Source: Grimontia indica
GTDB lineage: Bacteria > Pseudomonadota > Gammaproteobacteria > Enterobacterales > Vibrionaceae
NCBI RefSeq assembly: GCF_000333895.2
Contig: NZ_ANFM02000012.1
Coordinates: 124,001 to 188,000 of the forward strand
Reading direction: 5' to 3'
Length of the DNA: 64,000 nucleotides
This document shows, in pieces, positions 47,084-55,713 of this stretch. Numbering within the stretch: the first letter of the stretch is position 1; every line of letters starts with the position of its first letter. The notes beneath the pieces are model-generated. The model was not told where the DNA came from. It did no database searches and worked only from the letters and a program-made list of their open reading frames with translations. The translations under genes were made by a program, and so were the position numbers.

Positions 47084-47209
47084 TTTCCCGCTCTTTATCC
47101 AATCCTTAAGAATAATTGATGAGAGACCAGTCACATTCTGCGTGCGAAATTCACGTGCTTGAGATAGACTGTCAGCCGCATTTCATTAACGACACAGATC
47201 AGCAGGGAT

Positions 47210-48238
47210 ATGGCATTACGCGTCGCAATTAATGGATTTGGCCGCATTGGCCGTAGCGTGCTCCGCGCGCTGTATGAAAGTGACAAACGTGACCAGATAG
47301 AAGTGGTTGCGGTGAACGAATTAGCTGAGCCTGATGCCATGGCGCATCTGCTTCAGTATGACTCCAGTCATGGCCGCTTTTTCAAGAAAGTGACCAACAG
47401 TCAGGAGTCCCTGTTTGTTGGCGACGATAAAATCCGCATCCTGCACCTCAGTGATATCAATTTGCTCCCTTGGCGAGATCTGGACATCGACATCGTGCTC
47501 GACTGTACGGGTGTGTTTGGCAACCGTGAACACGGTCAGGCACATTTGGACGCCGGTGCCAAGAAAGTGCTGTTCTCCCATCCAGGCAGTAACGACCTGG
47601 ATAACACCATCATCTTTGGTGTGAATGAAGAAACCCTCAAACCGACGGATCGCATTGTTTCCAATGGTTCTTGCACCACCAACTGTATCGTGCCTGTGAT
47701 TAAGGTATTGGATGAGCAGTTTGGGATTGAGTCAGGCACCATCACCACGATTCACTCTTCCATGAACGACCAGCAGGTGATCGATGCCTATCACCCAGAT
47801 TTGCGACGCACGCGCGCAGCCAGTCAGTCTATTATTCCGGTCGACACCAAATTACATTTAGGAATTGGAAGAATCTTTCCGAAATTTTCTGACAAATTTG
47901 AAGCGATTTCGGTTAGAGTGCCAACAATTAACGTCACAGCAATGGATTTGAGTGTTACTGTTCACACAAAAGTGAAAGTTAATGACGTAAATCAATCACT
48001 CGAGGAGGCTGCTCGGTGTACATTGAACGGCATCGTCGACTATACCGAGGCACCACTTGTCTCGATAGACTTCAACCATGATCCCCACAGCGCCATTGTG
48101 GATGGTTCGCAGACACGAGTTAGTAATCATCATCTGATAAAAATGTTGATTTGGTGCGACAACGAATGGGGATTTGCCAACCGGATGCTGGATACAGCGT
48201 TGGCCATGGCAACAGTTACCAGTGGCTCGAAGGCTTGA
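47210..48238 (+). CDS. epd: D-erythrose-4-phosphate dehydrogenase Epd
   Basis: Oxidises erythrose-4-phosphate, feeding pyridoxal phosphate synthesis; a paralogue of GapA. 342 residues with the NAD-binding [17 protein letters not shown], the catalytic C155 in [10 protein letters not shown], and [28 protein letters not shown] and [19 protein letters not shown] distinguish it from GapA in my reading. Codon bias is weaker than in tkt, pgk and fbaA. It is followed by pgk after 70 bases, as in E. coli. Confidence 0.94.
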   Translation: MALRVAINGFGRIGRSVLRALYESDKRDQIEVVAVNELAEPDAMAHLLQYDSSHGRFFKKVTNSQESLFVGDDKIRILHLSDINLLPWRDLDIDIVLDCTGVFGNREHGQAHLDAGAKKVLFSHPGSNDLDNTIIFGVNEETLKPTDRIVSNGSCTTNCIVPVIKVLDEQFGIESGTITTIHSSMNDQQVIDAYHPDLRRTRAASQSIIPVDTKLHLGIGRIFPKFSDKFEAISVRVPTINVTAMDLSVTVHTKVKVNDVNQSLEEAARCTLNGIVDYTEAPLVSIDFNHDPHSAIVDGSQTRVSNHHLIKMLIWCDNEWGFANRMLDTALAMATVTSGSKA

Positions 48239-48308
48239 GCCACGGCTTTCCGAAGTAAAGAAAGCCACAGCAAATTTTTGATTTTTGCAACTTAGAGAGA
48301 GGACGAAA

Positions 48309-49472
48309 ATGTCTGTAATCAAAATGACCGATCTGGATCTGGCTGGCAAACGTGTATTTATCCGTGCCGATCTGAACGTACCAGTAAAAGACGGTAAAGT
48401 GACTTCTGACGCGCGTATTCTGGCGTCTCTGCCAACCATCAAACACTGCCTGGAAGCTGGCGCGAAAGTGATGGTTACTTCTCACCTGGGTCGTCCGACC
48501 GAAGGCGAGTACGCTGAAGAATTCTCTCTGCAGCCTGTTGTTAACTACCTGAACGACGCACTGGATTGTGACGTTAAACTGGCAAGAGACTACCTGGACG
48601 GCCTGGAGCTGAACGCAGGTGAGCTGGTTGTTCTAGAAAACGTACGTTTCAACAAAGGCGAGAAGAAAAACGAAGACGAACTGTCTAAGAAATACGCTGC
48701 ACTGTGTGACGTATTCGTGATGGACGCGTTCGGTACTGCTCACCGTGCACAAGCATCAACCTACGGTGTTGGTGTGTTCGCTCCAATCGCATGTGCCGGT
48801 CCTCTGCTGGCAAACGAACTGGAAGCACTGGGCAAAGCAATGGACAACCCAGCGCGCCCAATGGTGGCAATCGTTGGTGGTTCTAAAGTTTCTACCAAAC
48901 TGACTGTTCTGGAATCTCTGTCTAAAATCGCTGACCAACTGGTTGTTGGTGGTGGTATCGCGAACACCTTCATCGCAGCAGCAGGCCACAACGTAGGTAA
49001 GTCTCTGTACGAAGCAGACCTGGTTGAGACTGCTAAGAAACTGATGGATGACTGTGCGATTCCAGTCGCGACTGACGTTGCATGTGCAAAAGCATTCGAC
49101 GAGAACGCAGAAGCAGAAATCAAGCACGTTTCTGAAGTTCAGGACGACGACATGATCTTCGACCTGGGTCCAGACTCAACTCAAGCGCTGGCTGAAATCC
49201 TGAAGAATGCAAAAACCATTCTGTGGAACGGCCCAGTAGGCGTATTCGAATTCAAGAACTTCGAAGCAGGTACTAAAGGTATCTCTGAAGCGATTGCTGC
49301 TTCTGAAGGTTTCTCTGTTGCAGGTGGTGGTGACACGCTGGCAGCTATCGACCAGTTCGGTATCAAAGCTGACGTTTCTTACATCTCTACCGGTGGCGGC
49401 GCATTCCTTGAGTTCGTTGAAGGTAAAGTACTGCCTGCAGTAGAAATGCTGGAAACTCGCGCTAAAGCGTAA
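48309..49472 (+). CDS. pgk: Phosphoglycerate kinase
   Basis: The ATP-forming step of glycolysis. 387 residues: [23 protein letters not shown] opening region (split for length), [23 protein letters not shown], and [15 protein letters not shown] then [11 protein letters not shown] and [13 protein letters not shown]. The ATG at 48309 has GAGAGGA upstream. Very strong codon bias marks a highly expressed gene. It ends before its own terminator, though fbaA follows in the same direction. Confidence 0.98.
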   Translation: MSVIKMTDLDLAGKRVFIRADLNVPVKDGKVTSDARILASLPTIKHCLEAGAKVMVTSHLGRPTEGEYAEEFSLQPVVNYLNDALDCDVKLARDYLDGLELNAGELVVLENVRFNKGEKKNEDELSKKYAALCDVFVMDAFGTAHRAQASTYGVGVFAPIACAGPLLANELEALGKAMDNPARPMVAIVGGSKVSTKLTVLESLSKIADQLVVGGGIANTFIAAAGHNVGKSLYEADLVETAKKLMDDCAIPVATDVACAKAFDENAEAEIKHVSEVQDDDMIFDLGPDSTQALAEILKNAKTILWNGPVGVFEFKNFEAGTKGISEAIAASEGFSVAGGGDTLAAIDQFGIKADVSYISTGGGAFLEFVEGKVLPAVEMLETRAKA

Positions 49473-49477
49473 TGACG

Positions 49478-49503
49478 AACGGGGGTGACTGCCCCCGTTT
49501 TTT
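49478..49503 (+). terminator. Terminator after pgk
   Basis: The stem AACGGGGG / CCCCCGTT with a TGACTG loop is followed by T, 6 bases past the stop. Confidence 0.85.
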
Positions 49504-49601
49504 ATGCATCTTTGATAACTTTGTAATCATTGGAATGCATATCTAAACGCAAAAAATAATGTGTTTAGAATCACGTTTGGGTACAATGCGCAGCACTGTT
49601 C

Positions 49602-49613
49602 GCAAACGTTTGC
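49602..49613. promoter_or_regulatory. LacI-family-type palindromic operator before fbaA
   Basis: GCAAACGTTTGC is a perfect 12-base palindrome with the PurR-type core, shared with sites at 44819 and 44908. A possible -10 (TACAAT, 49582-49587) lies just upstream. A hairpin, AAGTCGGT / ACCGGCTT, at about 49625-49647 lies between it and the gene. No -35 stands out. Confidence 0.55.
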
Positions 49614-49692
49614 CGAATTGAAACAAGTCGGTAGGAAAGACCGGCTTGGATAGGATTTCACTCAAGACAACAGAGTAAATAGGACTATTGTT

Positions 49693-50769
49693 ATGTCTAA
49701 AGTTTTTGATTTCGTAAAACCTGGCGTTATCTCTGGTGACGACGTTCAGAAAGTGTTTGAAATTGCTAAAGAGCACAAGTTCGCTCTTCCAGCGGTAAAC
49801 GTAGTAAACACTGACTCTATCAACTCAGTACTGGAAGCTGCTGCGAAAGTTAAAGCACCAGTTGTTGTTCAGTTCTCTAACGGCGGCGCTGCGTTCTTCG
49901 CAGGTAAAGGCCTGAAGCTGGAAGGTCAGGAATCACAAATCAAAGGCGCAGTAGCGGGTGCTAAATACGTTCACGCTATCGCTGAATCTTACGGTGTGCC
50001 AGTTATCCTGCACACTGACCACGCAGCTAAGAAACTGCTGCCATGGATTGACGGTCTGCTGGCTGCAGGTGAAGAGCACTTCGCTGCAACGGGTAAGCCA
50101 CTGTTCTCTTCTCACATGATTGACCTGTCAGAAGAATCTCTGGAAGAAAACATCGAAATCTGTGCTGAGTACCTGGCTCGCATGGAAAAGATGAACATGA
50201 CTCTGGAAATCGAACTGGGTTGTACTGGTGGTGAAGAAGACGGCGTAGACAACTCTCACATGGACGCGTCTGAGCTGTACACTTCTCCAGAAGACGTTGC
50301 ATACGCATACGAGAAACTGAACGCTATCAGCCACCGTTTCACTATCGCTGCGTCTTTCGGTAACGTACACGGCGTTTACAAGCCAGGTAACGTTGTTCTG
50401 ACTCCAACCATCCTGCGTGATTCTCAAGCATACTGTGCAGAGAAATTTGGTATCGCACCTAACGCGCTGAACTTCGTATTCCACGGTGGTTCTGGTTCTT
50501 CTCAAGCAGAAATCGAAGAGTCTATCTCTTACGGCGTTATCAAAATGAACATCGACACTGATACTCAGTGGGCGACTTGGGATGGTATCCGTCAGTACGA
50601 AGCGAAAAACCACGATTACCTGCAAGGTCAAATCGGTAACCCAACTGGCGAAGATGCACCTAACAAGAAATACTACGATCCACGCGTATGGCTGCGTGCT
50701 GGTCAAGAAGGTATGGTTGCGCGTCTTGAGCAAGCGTTCAAAGATCTTAACGCGATCGACGTACTGTAA
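49693..50769 (+). CDS. fbaA: Class II fructose-bisphosphate aldolase
   Basis: A zinc enzyme of glycolysis and gluconeogenesis. 358 residues: PVILHTDHAAKK (metal histidine region), LEIELGCTGGEEDG, GNVHGVYKPGNV and FHGGSGSSQAEIEESISYG are class II marks. Codon bias is very strong. The pgk-fbaA-mscS order matches E. coli. It has its own leader with an operator and ends with a strong terminator. Confidence 0.98.
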   Translation: MSKVFDFVKPGVISGDDVQKVFEIAKEHKFALPAVNVVNTDSINSVLEAAAKVKAPVVVQFSNGGAAFFAGKGLKLEGQESQIKGAVAGAKYVHAIAESYGVPVILHTDHAAKKLLPWIDGLLAAGEEHFAATGKPLFSSHMIDLSEESLEENIEICAEYLARMEKMNMTLEIELGCTGGEEDGVDNSHMDASELYTSPEDVAYAYEKLNAISHRFTIAASFGNVHGVYKPGNVVLTPTILRDSQAYCAEKFGIAPNALNFVFHGGSGSSQAEIEESISYGVIKMNIDTDTQWATWDGIRQYEAKNHDYLQGQIGNPTGEDAPNKKYYDPRVWLRAGQEGMVARLEQAFKDLNAIDVL

Positions 50770-50810
50770 TTTAAGTTTTATTTAAAAAATTTAATTACAA
50801 ATCGTGATGA

Positions 50811-50837
50811 AACCCGCTAAATTTAGCGGGTTTTTTT
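50811..50837 (+). terminator. Terminator after fbaA
   Basis: A perfect stem AACCCGCTAAA / TTTAGCGGGTT followed by seven T. Confidence 0.9.
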
Positions 50838-50880
50838 ATGGCTGTTATTCAACCTGATTGATAGCGGCCAGATTCCCTAG

Positions 50881-50943
50881 CCACCTCAAGAGATAGAAAG
50901 CCGAAGATTAGCTTTCAACGTCTTGAGGTGGTTTGGTTTTTTT
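50881..50943 (+). other. Long two-tier hairpin with T-rich end
   Basis: The outer stem CCACCTCAAGA / TCTTGAGGTGG and inner stem GAAAGC / GCTTTC enclose about 51 bases and are followed by TTTGGTTTTTTT. It lies just before the second 162-bp repeat, after fbaA is already terminated. It could be a second terminator or the end of a small RNA. Confidence 0.55.
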
Positions 50944-51105
50944 ATACCAATCACAGTAGGTAGATGGTCAGAAATAGCGCAGGAAAAATGCTCGAGAACA
51001 AGGCGGAAAATTTCGATAAGTAGTTATTCTACAATCAAATTTTTCAACGCAGTTATCGAGTATTTTAACAAGCTAGGATGAGCAGATATTTACTACGATT
51101 GGTAT
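50944..51105 (+). repeat. 162-bp inverted-repeat-ended element, copy 2
   Basis: Bounded by ATACCAATC and GATTGGTAT; reverse-oriented copy of 11084-11245 with the same length and 7 differences. It carries no gene and ends 20 bases before mscS, so it may supply part of that gene's leader. Confidence 0.85.
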
Positions 51106-51125
51106 TACTTTTGTGAGAGATGTAA

Positions 51126-52022
51126 ATGACTGAGCAAAACGCTGTTGAGTCTGTTGAACAAACAGCAACTGAAGCGATGAACTGGTTGGCCTCCAACCAA
51201 GAGTTGATGATCCAATACGCAGTGAACGTTGTGACTGCGCTACTTATTCTGTTCATCGGTAACTGGGTAGTGAAGAAAGTGGCAGGCTCTGTCGCTGCAG
51301 TATTAAAGAAACGCGATCTGGACCAAACAGTTGTCGATTTTATCGAGAACATGGTTCGCTATGTGATGTTCGCGATTGTGCTGATTGCGGCGTTGGGTCG
51401 TGTGGGTGTTGAAACTGCGTCTATCGTTGCGGTTATTGGTGCGGCGGGTCTGGCTATCGGTCTGGCACTGCAAGGTTCACTGTCGAACTTCGCAGCTGGT
51501 GTGCTGATTGTGACTTTCCGTCCGTTCAAATCCGGTGATTATGTAGAAGTAGGCGGTGTGGCAGGCTCTGTGGCGTCTATCCAGATCTTCTCTACAGTAC
51601 TGACGACCCCAGACAACAAAATGGTAGTGGTTCCTAACGGCACTGTCATTTCCAGTCCAATCACCAACTACTCACGTCATGCGACACGTCGTATCGATTT
51701 CATTATTGGTGTGTCTTACAAGGCTGATCTGCAGAAGACTAAAGAAGTACTGACCCGCATCGTGAAAGCGGATGAGCGCGTACTGCAAGATCCTGAACCC
51801 ACTATCGGTGTTCATGCGCTGATGGACTCTTCAGTTAACTTCGTTGTGCGCCCGTGGGTGAAAACAGAAGATTACTGGTCAACCTACTTTGACCTGATGC
51901 AAGCGATCAAAGAAGGTCTGGATAAAGAGGGTATTGAAATTCCATTTCCGCAGATGGACGTTCACTACCACGCAGCAATGGCAAAAGCTGCTGCTCCAGA
52001 AGAAGAAAAGCAAGTTGCTTAA
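51126..52022 (+). CDS. mscS: Small-conductance mechanosensitive channel MscS, copy 1
   Basis: An inner-membrane channel that releases solutes on hypo-osmotic shock. 298 residues: three N-terminal membrane helices (about 30-50, 70-90, 95-130), with the pore helix GAAGLAIGLALQGSLSNFAAGV, and the cytoplasmic vestibule beginning FRPFKSGDYVEVGGVAG. It follows fbaA as E. coli mscS does. The C-terminus is slightly longer than in copy 2, ending in an acidic/lysine tail. RBS is weak (GAGAGATGTAA). Confidence 0.95.
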   Translation: MTEQNAVESVEQTATEAMNWLASNQELMIQYAVNVVTALLILFIGNWVVKKVAGSVAAVLKKRDLDQTVVDFIENMVRYVMFAIVLIAALGRVGVETASIVAVIGAAGLAIGLALQGSLSNFAAGVLIVTFRPFKSGDYVEVGGVAGSVASIQIFSTVLTTPDNKMVVVPNGTVISSPITNYSRHATRRIDFIIGVSYKADLQKTKEVLTRIVKADERVLQDPEPTIGVHALMDSSVNFVVRPWVKTEDYWSTYFDLMQAIKEGLDKEGIEIPFPQMDVHYHAAMAKAAAPEEEKQVA

Positions 52023-52049
52023 ACGCCTTGCTGCTCAAACTTAATGCTG

Positions 52050-52077
52050 AAACCCCGTCTGACGACGGGGTTTTTTT
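52050..52077 (+). terminator. Terminator after first mscS
   Basis: The stem AAACCCCGTC / GACGGGGTTT with a TGAC loop is followed by a T run. Confidence 0.9.
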
Positions 52078-52269
52078 ATGCATATGGTCTCGTGAATACA
52101 CCAAAAAAACAGTGTTTTCGTTTTAAATTTGAGACACTTTCTGTTGCTGCTTAAACTGTAAACTCTGCTCTGATTTTATCCGAGCAGTTTCGTCAGGAAT
52201 TTGTTGTACCGTCCTGTGGAACCCTAGGAAAAAAGCTAAACACGGCATAACTATACCAAGGAAATCGCA

Positions 52270-53103
52270 ATGGAAAATGCTACTAACGAAGCCATGAACT
52301 GGTTCAACGGCAATCAGGATCTGCTGCTTCAATATGGTGTCAACATCATCTCTGCTCTCCTCATTCTCATCATTGGTAACTGGATCGTGAAAGCGATTGC
52401 CAATGGTGTTGCTAAAGTCATGCGCAAGAAAGAACTCGACGATGCCGTTGTCGACTTCGTGCATACTTTTGTCCGTTACCTGCTGTTCGTTATCGTGCTC
52501 ATTGCGGCTTTGGGTCGTCTGGGTGTGCAAACGGCTTCTGTGGTTGCGGTTATCGGTGCTGCCGGTCTGGCAGTTGGCCTCGCACTGCAAGGCTCACTTT
52601 CTAACTTCGCAGCAGGCGTGTTGATTGTTGCATTCCGCCCATTCAAATCAGGCGACTATGTAGAAGTGGCTGGTGTTGCAGGTTCCGTGGATTCTATCCA
52701 GATTTTCTCAACCGTACTGAAAACGCCGGACAATAAGATGGTTGTGGTACCGAATGGTGCGATCATCTCAAGCCCAATCACTAACTACTCCAAGCATGAC
52801 ACCCGTCGTATCGATTACGTTGTAGGCGTGTCTTACAGTGCTGACCTGCAAAAAACCAAACAAGTGCTGGCTGATGTACTGGCGAAAGAAACCCGTTTGC
52901 TGACTACCCCAGAGCCAACTATTGGTGTGGTTGAATTGGCAGACTCTTCTGTGAACCTGGTGGTTCGTCCATGGGTTCGTACTGCAGATTACTGGGCAGT
53001 TTACTTTGACCTGCTGCAAGCGATGAAAGAGGCGCTGAACGCAGAAGGTATCGAAATTCCATTCCCGCAAATGGATGTTCACCTGAACAAAGTCGACGGC
53101 TAA
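52270..53103 (+). CDS. Small-conductance mechanosensitive channel MscS, copy 2
   Basis: A 277-residue paralogue of the preceding gene, same direction, with near-identical pore helix (GAAGLAVGLALQGSLSNFAAGV) and vestibule (FRPFKSGDYVEVAGVAG). Identity is high but spread along the length, pointing to an older tandem duplication with divergence in the first helix and the C-terminus. It is separately terminated and has its own 247-base upstream region, so the two can be regulated independently. RBS AAGGAA precedes the ATG. Confidence 0.94.
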   Translation: MENATNEAMNWFNGNQDLLLQYGVNIISALLILIIGNWIVKAIANGVAKVMRKKELDDAVVDFVHTFVRYLLFVIVLIAALGRLGVQTASVVAVIGAAGLAVGLALQGSLSNFAAGVLIVAFRPFKSGDYVEVAGVAGSVDSIQIFSTVLKTPDNKMVVVPNGAIISSPITNYSKHDTRRIDYVVGVSYSADLQKTKQVLADVLAKETRLLTTPEPTIGVVELADSSVNLVVRPWVRTADYWAVYFDLLQAMKEALNAEGIEIPFPQMDVHLNKVDG

Positions 53104-53122
53104 TTTTTACCTGAGACATGAT

Positions 53123-53164
53123 AAAAACGCCAATGATTGAGACTGATCATTGGCGTTTTTTCTT
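53123..53164 (+). terminator. Terminator after second mscS
   Basis: The stem AAAAACGCCAATGAT / ATCATTGGCGTTTTT with a TGAGACTG loop is strong and followed by T-rich sequence. Confidence 0.9.
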
Positions 53165-53259
53165 TGGTAGTGAATGTCAGAAGAATGGGGCTGATTTTCA
53201 CGAGATAAGAGCAAGGCTTGATCGAGTTAAAACAATTGGTTTTTGTGTGGTGATTTTTC

Positions 53260-53288
53260 TTGCGAACTGTTCAAGGCTTTCCTAATTT
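53260..53288 (+). promoter_or_regulatory. Candidate gcvH promoter
   Basis: TTGCGA and TAATTT are separated by 17 bases, about 75 bases before the gcvH ATG. Confidence 0.45.
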
Positions 53289-53361
53289 GCGTATCTAACA
53301 CCGTGTGCTATCCCTTATTTGTCGAGCGCTGCAGCACGTTTTTCTAGAAGGAATCTGATTT

Positions 53362-53754
53362 ATGAGCAATATCCCATCTGAGCTGAAATTCACGACTTCT
53401 CACGAGTGGGTGAGACCAGAAGGTGACGATGTGTATACCGTGGGCATTTCTGACCATGCACAGGCTTTGCTGGGCGACATGGTATTTGTGGATTTACCGG
53501 ATGTGGGCGATACGGTAGATGCGGGTGATGATTGTGCCGTGGCGGAATCGGTAAAAGCAGCATCAGATATCTATACCCCATTGACCGGTGAGATTGTGGC
53601 GATCAATGAAGACTTGGAAGGCTCTCCAGAGTTGGTAAACAGCGACCCTTACGGCGATGGCTGGTTATTCCAAATTCGTATCACTGATTCAGCGGAAATT
53701 AATGAGCTGTTGGATGCTGAAGCGTATCAGGACTCTATCGAGGAAGAGGAATAA
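53362..53754 (+). CDS. gcvH: Glycine cleavage system H protein GcvH
   Basis: Carries the lipoyl arm of the glycine cleavage complex. 130 residues with the lipoylated lysine K65 in [27 protein letters not shown] at the start and [10 protein letters not shown]. It is alone here, without gcvT or gcvP, so the other subunits must lie elsewhere. It has its own promoter candidate and terminator. No glycine riboswitch is seen upstream. Confidence 0.95.
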   Translation: MSNIPSELKFTTSHEWVRPEGDDVYTVGISDHAQALLGDMVFVDLPDVGDTVDAGDDCAVAESVKAASDIYTPLTGEIVAINEDLEGSPELVNSDPYGDGWLFQIRITDSAEINELLDAEAYQDSIEEEE

Positions 53755-53772
53755 TCCCTTTTCCTGCAGATA

Positions 53773-53805
53773 AAAAAACACCGCGTCAATCGCGGTGTTT
53801 TTTCA
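53773..53805 (+). terminator. Terminator after gcvH
   Basis: The stem AAAAAACACCGCG / CGCGGTGTTTTTT with a TCAAT loop. Confidence 0.9.
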
Positions 53806-53837
53806 AGCGAGGTGTCAGGTTAAACGTGCCTGAGCCA

Positions 53838-54041
53838 TCAGTACATTTCTTTCAGCTTGCGGATCTCTGTGTTGATCTCCTTCACTGTCCGAAAGTGTTC
53901 AATATTTCCATCTGACTGCGCCTGCACCATTCCTTGATGAAAGTCGAAATCACCCCGTCCATCAATGTGAATCCGTCCACTGAATAACCGGTAAACGTGT
54001 TTCGCAATAAGGGTCGGGACATAACGATGAAACATCCGCAT
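53838..54041 (-). CDS. Small conserved-looking hypothetical protein
   Basis: 67 residues, MRMFHRYVPTLIAKHVY..., basic and aromatic at the start and ending in a helix-forming EINTEIRKLKEMY. The ATG at 54041 has AAGGAA 7 bases upstream, which supports translation, but I recognise no family with certainty. It lies between gcvH and the LysR gene, convergent to gcvH, and shares the terminator at 53773. It could be a chance frame; a homologue search would settle it. Confidence 0.55.
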   Translation of the reverse strand: MRMFHRYVPTLIAKHVYRLFSGRIHIDGRGDFDFHQGMVQAQSDGNIEHFRTVKEINTEIRKLKEMY

Positions 54042-54292
54042 TCGCAATTCCTTTTTATTTTTATCCCTGAAGCTTTGGAGCCTTGGGTTATATTTCCTGC
54101 CAACTTCCTAAACCGATAAGACCTGCTGACAACGAAAAACTGTCACCTGCTTACTCGGCTTTGGCGGGCGGCATTATAGCGGGAGGGGTATGACTACTGT
54201 GTGACAGATATGACACTTACCCAAAATTTTAGGGATGTAATCGTATGACTTTGGGGTTGGTCACAGTATGGAAAGTAAGGCATTGAGCCCAT

Positions 54293-55228
54293 CTATCTGG
54301 CACGTAAATCCTGCACTTGATTACGTACTGTTTTATCAATGGTTTGGCGTATCCAAAGGTTTTTAGCGCTGGTGGCATTTTTCTTGTGCCAGATTTGGCG
54401 GATAACAAAATTGCTGACATCGATGGGCGTAGCACTGATAGCAAGCTTGTCATTGAACATGTCGAGTTTTGCCATCAACTCCGCCACAGTGCAGATAAGG
54501 TTGCGTCCAGAGAGAAGATGACGAACGGTAAGGAAACGTTGTGAACCCATGACGACCTGGCGATTGCAACCCAGGGATTTGAGCGTGTTATCAACAGGGC
54601 TGCTTAACTGGCCGTCTACCGTCACCAAGGCGTGAGGCGTTTTGGTGTAGTCGGTCAATGACAGAGGAGCATTCAGCCCCGTGGATTCTGGGTCAAACAA
54701 GCAGACATGTTTTTCGGTGTAGAGCTCTTCCATCAATAACACGGGGTCTTCTGTTTCCACTGCACCCAATACCACATCAACCTGATCGTTTTTCAATGCC
54801 TCGCGGTAGTTGATCCGATCGACTGGGCGGCAACTGAGTTGACACTGCGGCGCTTGCTCTCGGAACACATCAAACAACGCCGGGGCAAAAACCAACTCAG
54901 CATAGTCGGTTAGACCGATGCGGACTGGCCCTGAATATTGCGTTGGCTCGAACGACACCGGGGTCAGTACATCGGTGGCAATGGTGTCGAGAAGCGCTGT
55001 GATAACAGGTTCTAGTTCGAAGGCACGTGCCGTCGGTTGCATTTCATTGCCTTGACGATGGAAAAGCGGGTCATCGAGCAGGGTGCGCAGCCGGGAGAGA
55101 TTGTGGCTCATGGCTGATTGGCCAATTGAGAGTTTCTCGGCAGCGCGGGTCACGCTGCGGGTTTCCATTAGCGCAGCGAAGGCAACCAGAAGGTTGAGAT
55201 CAACACCGCGCCAATTAACCGGCTTCAT
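54293..55228 (-). CDS. LysR-type transcriptional regulator
   Basis: 311 residues: an N-terminal winged helix-turn-helix (LNLLVAFAALMETRSVTRAA, then GQSAMSHNLSRLR at about residues 37-50) and a substrate-binding domain from about 95. Its ligand and targets are unknown. The start overlaps the YbaK-like gene by 4 bases (ATGA), so the two are translationally coupled, and it ends the ygfZ-ybaK-lysR run. That it regulates its operon partners is inference. Confidence 0.9.
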   Translation of the reverse strand: MKPVNWRGVDLNLLVAFAALMETRSVTRAAEKLSIGQSAMSHNLSRLRTLLDDPLFHRQGNEMQPTARAFELEPVITALLDTIATDVLTPVSFEPTQYSGPVRIGLTDYAELVFAPALFDVFREQAPQCQLSCRPVDRINYREALKNDQVDVVLGAVETEDPVLLMEELYTEKHVCLFDPESTGLNAPLSLTDYTKTPHALVTVDGQLSSPVDNTLKSLGCNRQVVMGSQRFLTVRHLLSGRNLICTVAELMAKLDMFNDKLAISATPIDVSNFVIRQIWHKKNATSAKNLWIRQTIDKTVRNQVQDLRAR

Positions 55229-55713
55229 GTACTGGTCTCATCACGTCGAATATCAGCAATGGTAGGCTGACAAAAGTCGACCAAATCCTGAAAACGAAGT
55301 TCTACGCCTGCCATGGGTGAACCACTGCTGATGTTGATGTGTTCGAACTCAGCAAGGCTTGGGTCAAAGAATATTGGCAACATGCCAAACACCGAAATAG
55401 GCGTCACCATGCCGGGTGAATACCCGGTAATGCTCTGCACATGCTTGCTGTCGACCATGGTCATGCGCCGACACCCAAGAAGGTCGCGGACTTTCTTGGG
55501 GTCAACAGACGCCGTACCCGGTACGCATGCCAATGCCATTTGCCCGCCCATATCGCGAAGCAACATGGATTTGACCAATTGATCTGGTTTAACACCGCGT
55601 TGCTCGGCAGCTTCGAGTATGGTCGTTGCCTCACTTTCATGAGGCAGTAAGCGGTGCGCGATGTCAGCATCGCGCAAAATGGAAAGGATAGGGGTATCAA
55701 TTGAAGACATCAT
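55225..55713 (-). CDS. YbaK/EbsC-type aminoacyl-tRNA deacylase-like protein
   Basis: 162 residues with the YbaK fold marks HESEATTILEAAEQRG, LVKSMLLRDMGG, DPKKVRDLLGCRRM and GYSPGMVTPISVFG. Family members (YbaK, ProXp) clear mischarged tRNAs; the specificity here is not evident. It overlaps ygfZ by one base (TAATG) and the LysR gene by 4 bases. Two ATG codons are adjacent; the upstream one is listed. Confidence 0.9.
   Translation of the reverse strand: MMSSIDTPILSILRDADIAHRLLPHESEATTILEAAEQRGVKPDQLVKSMLLRDMGGQMALACVPGTASVDPKKVRDLLGCRRMTMVDSKHVQSITGYSPGMVTPISVFGMLPIFFDPSLAEFEHINISSGSPMAGVELRFQDLVDFCQPTIADIRRDETST

Noticed and set aside
53104..53361. Glycine riboswitch upstream of gcvH
   Set aside because: The region lacks the conserved paired-aptamer sequence elements; only a promoter-like sequence is seen.
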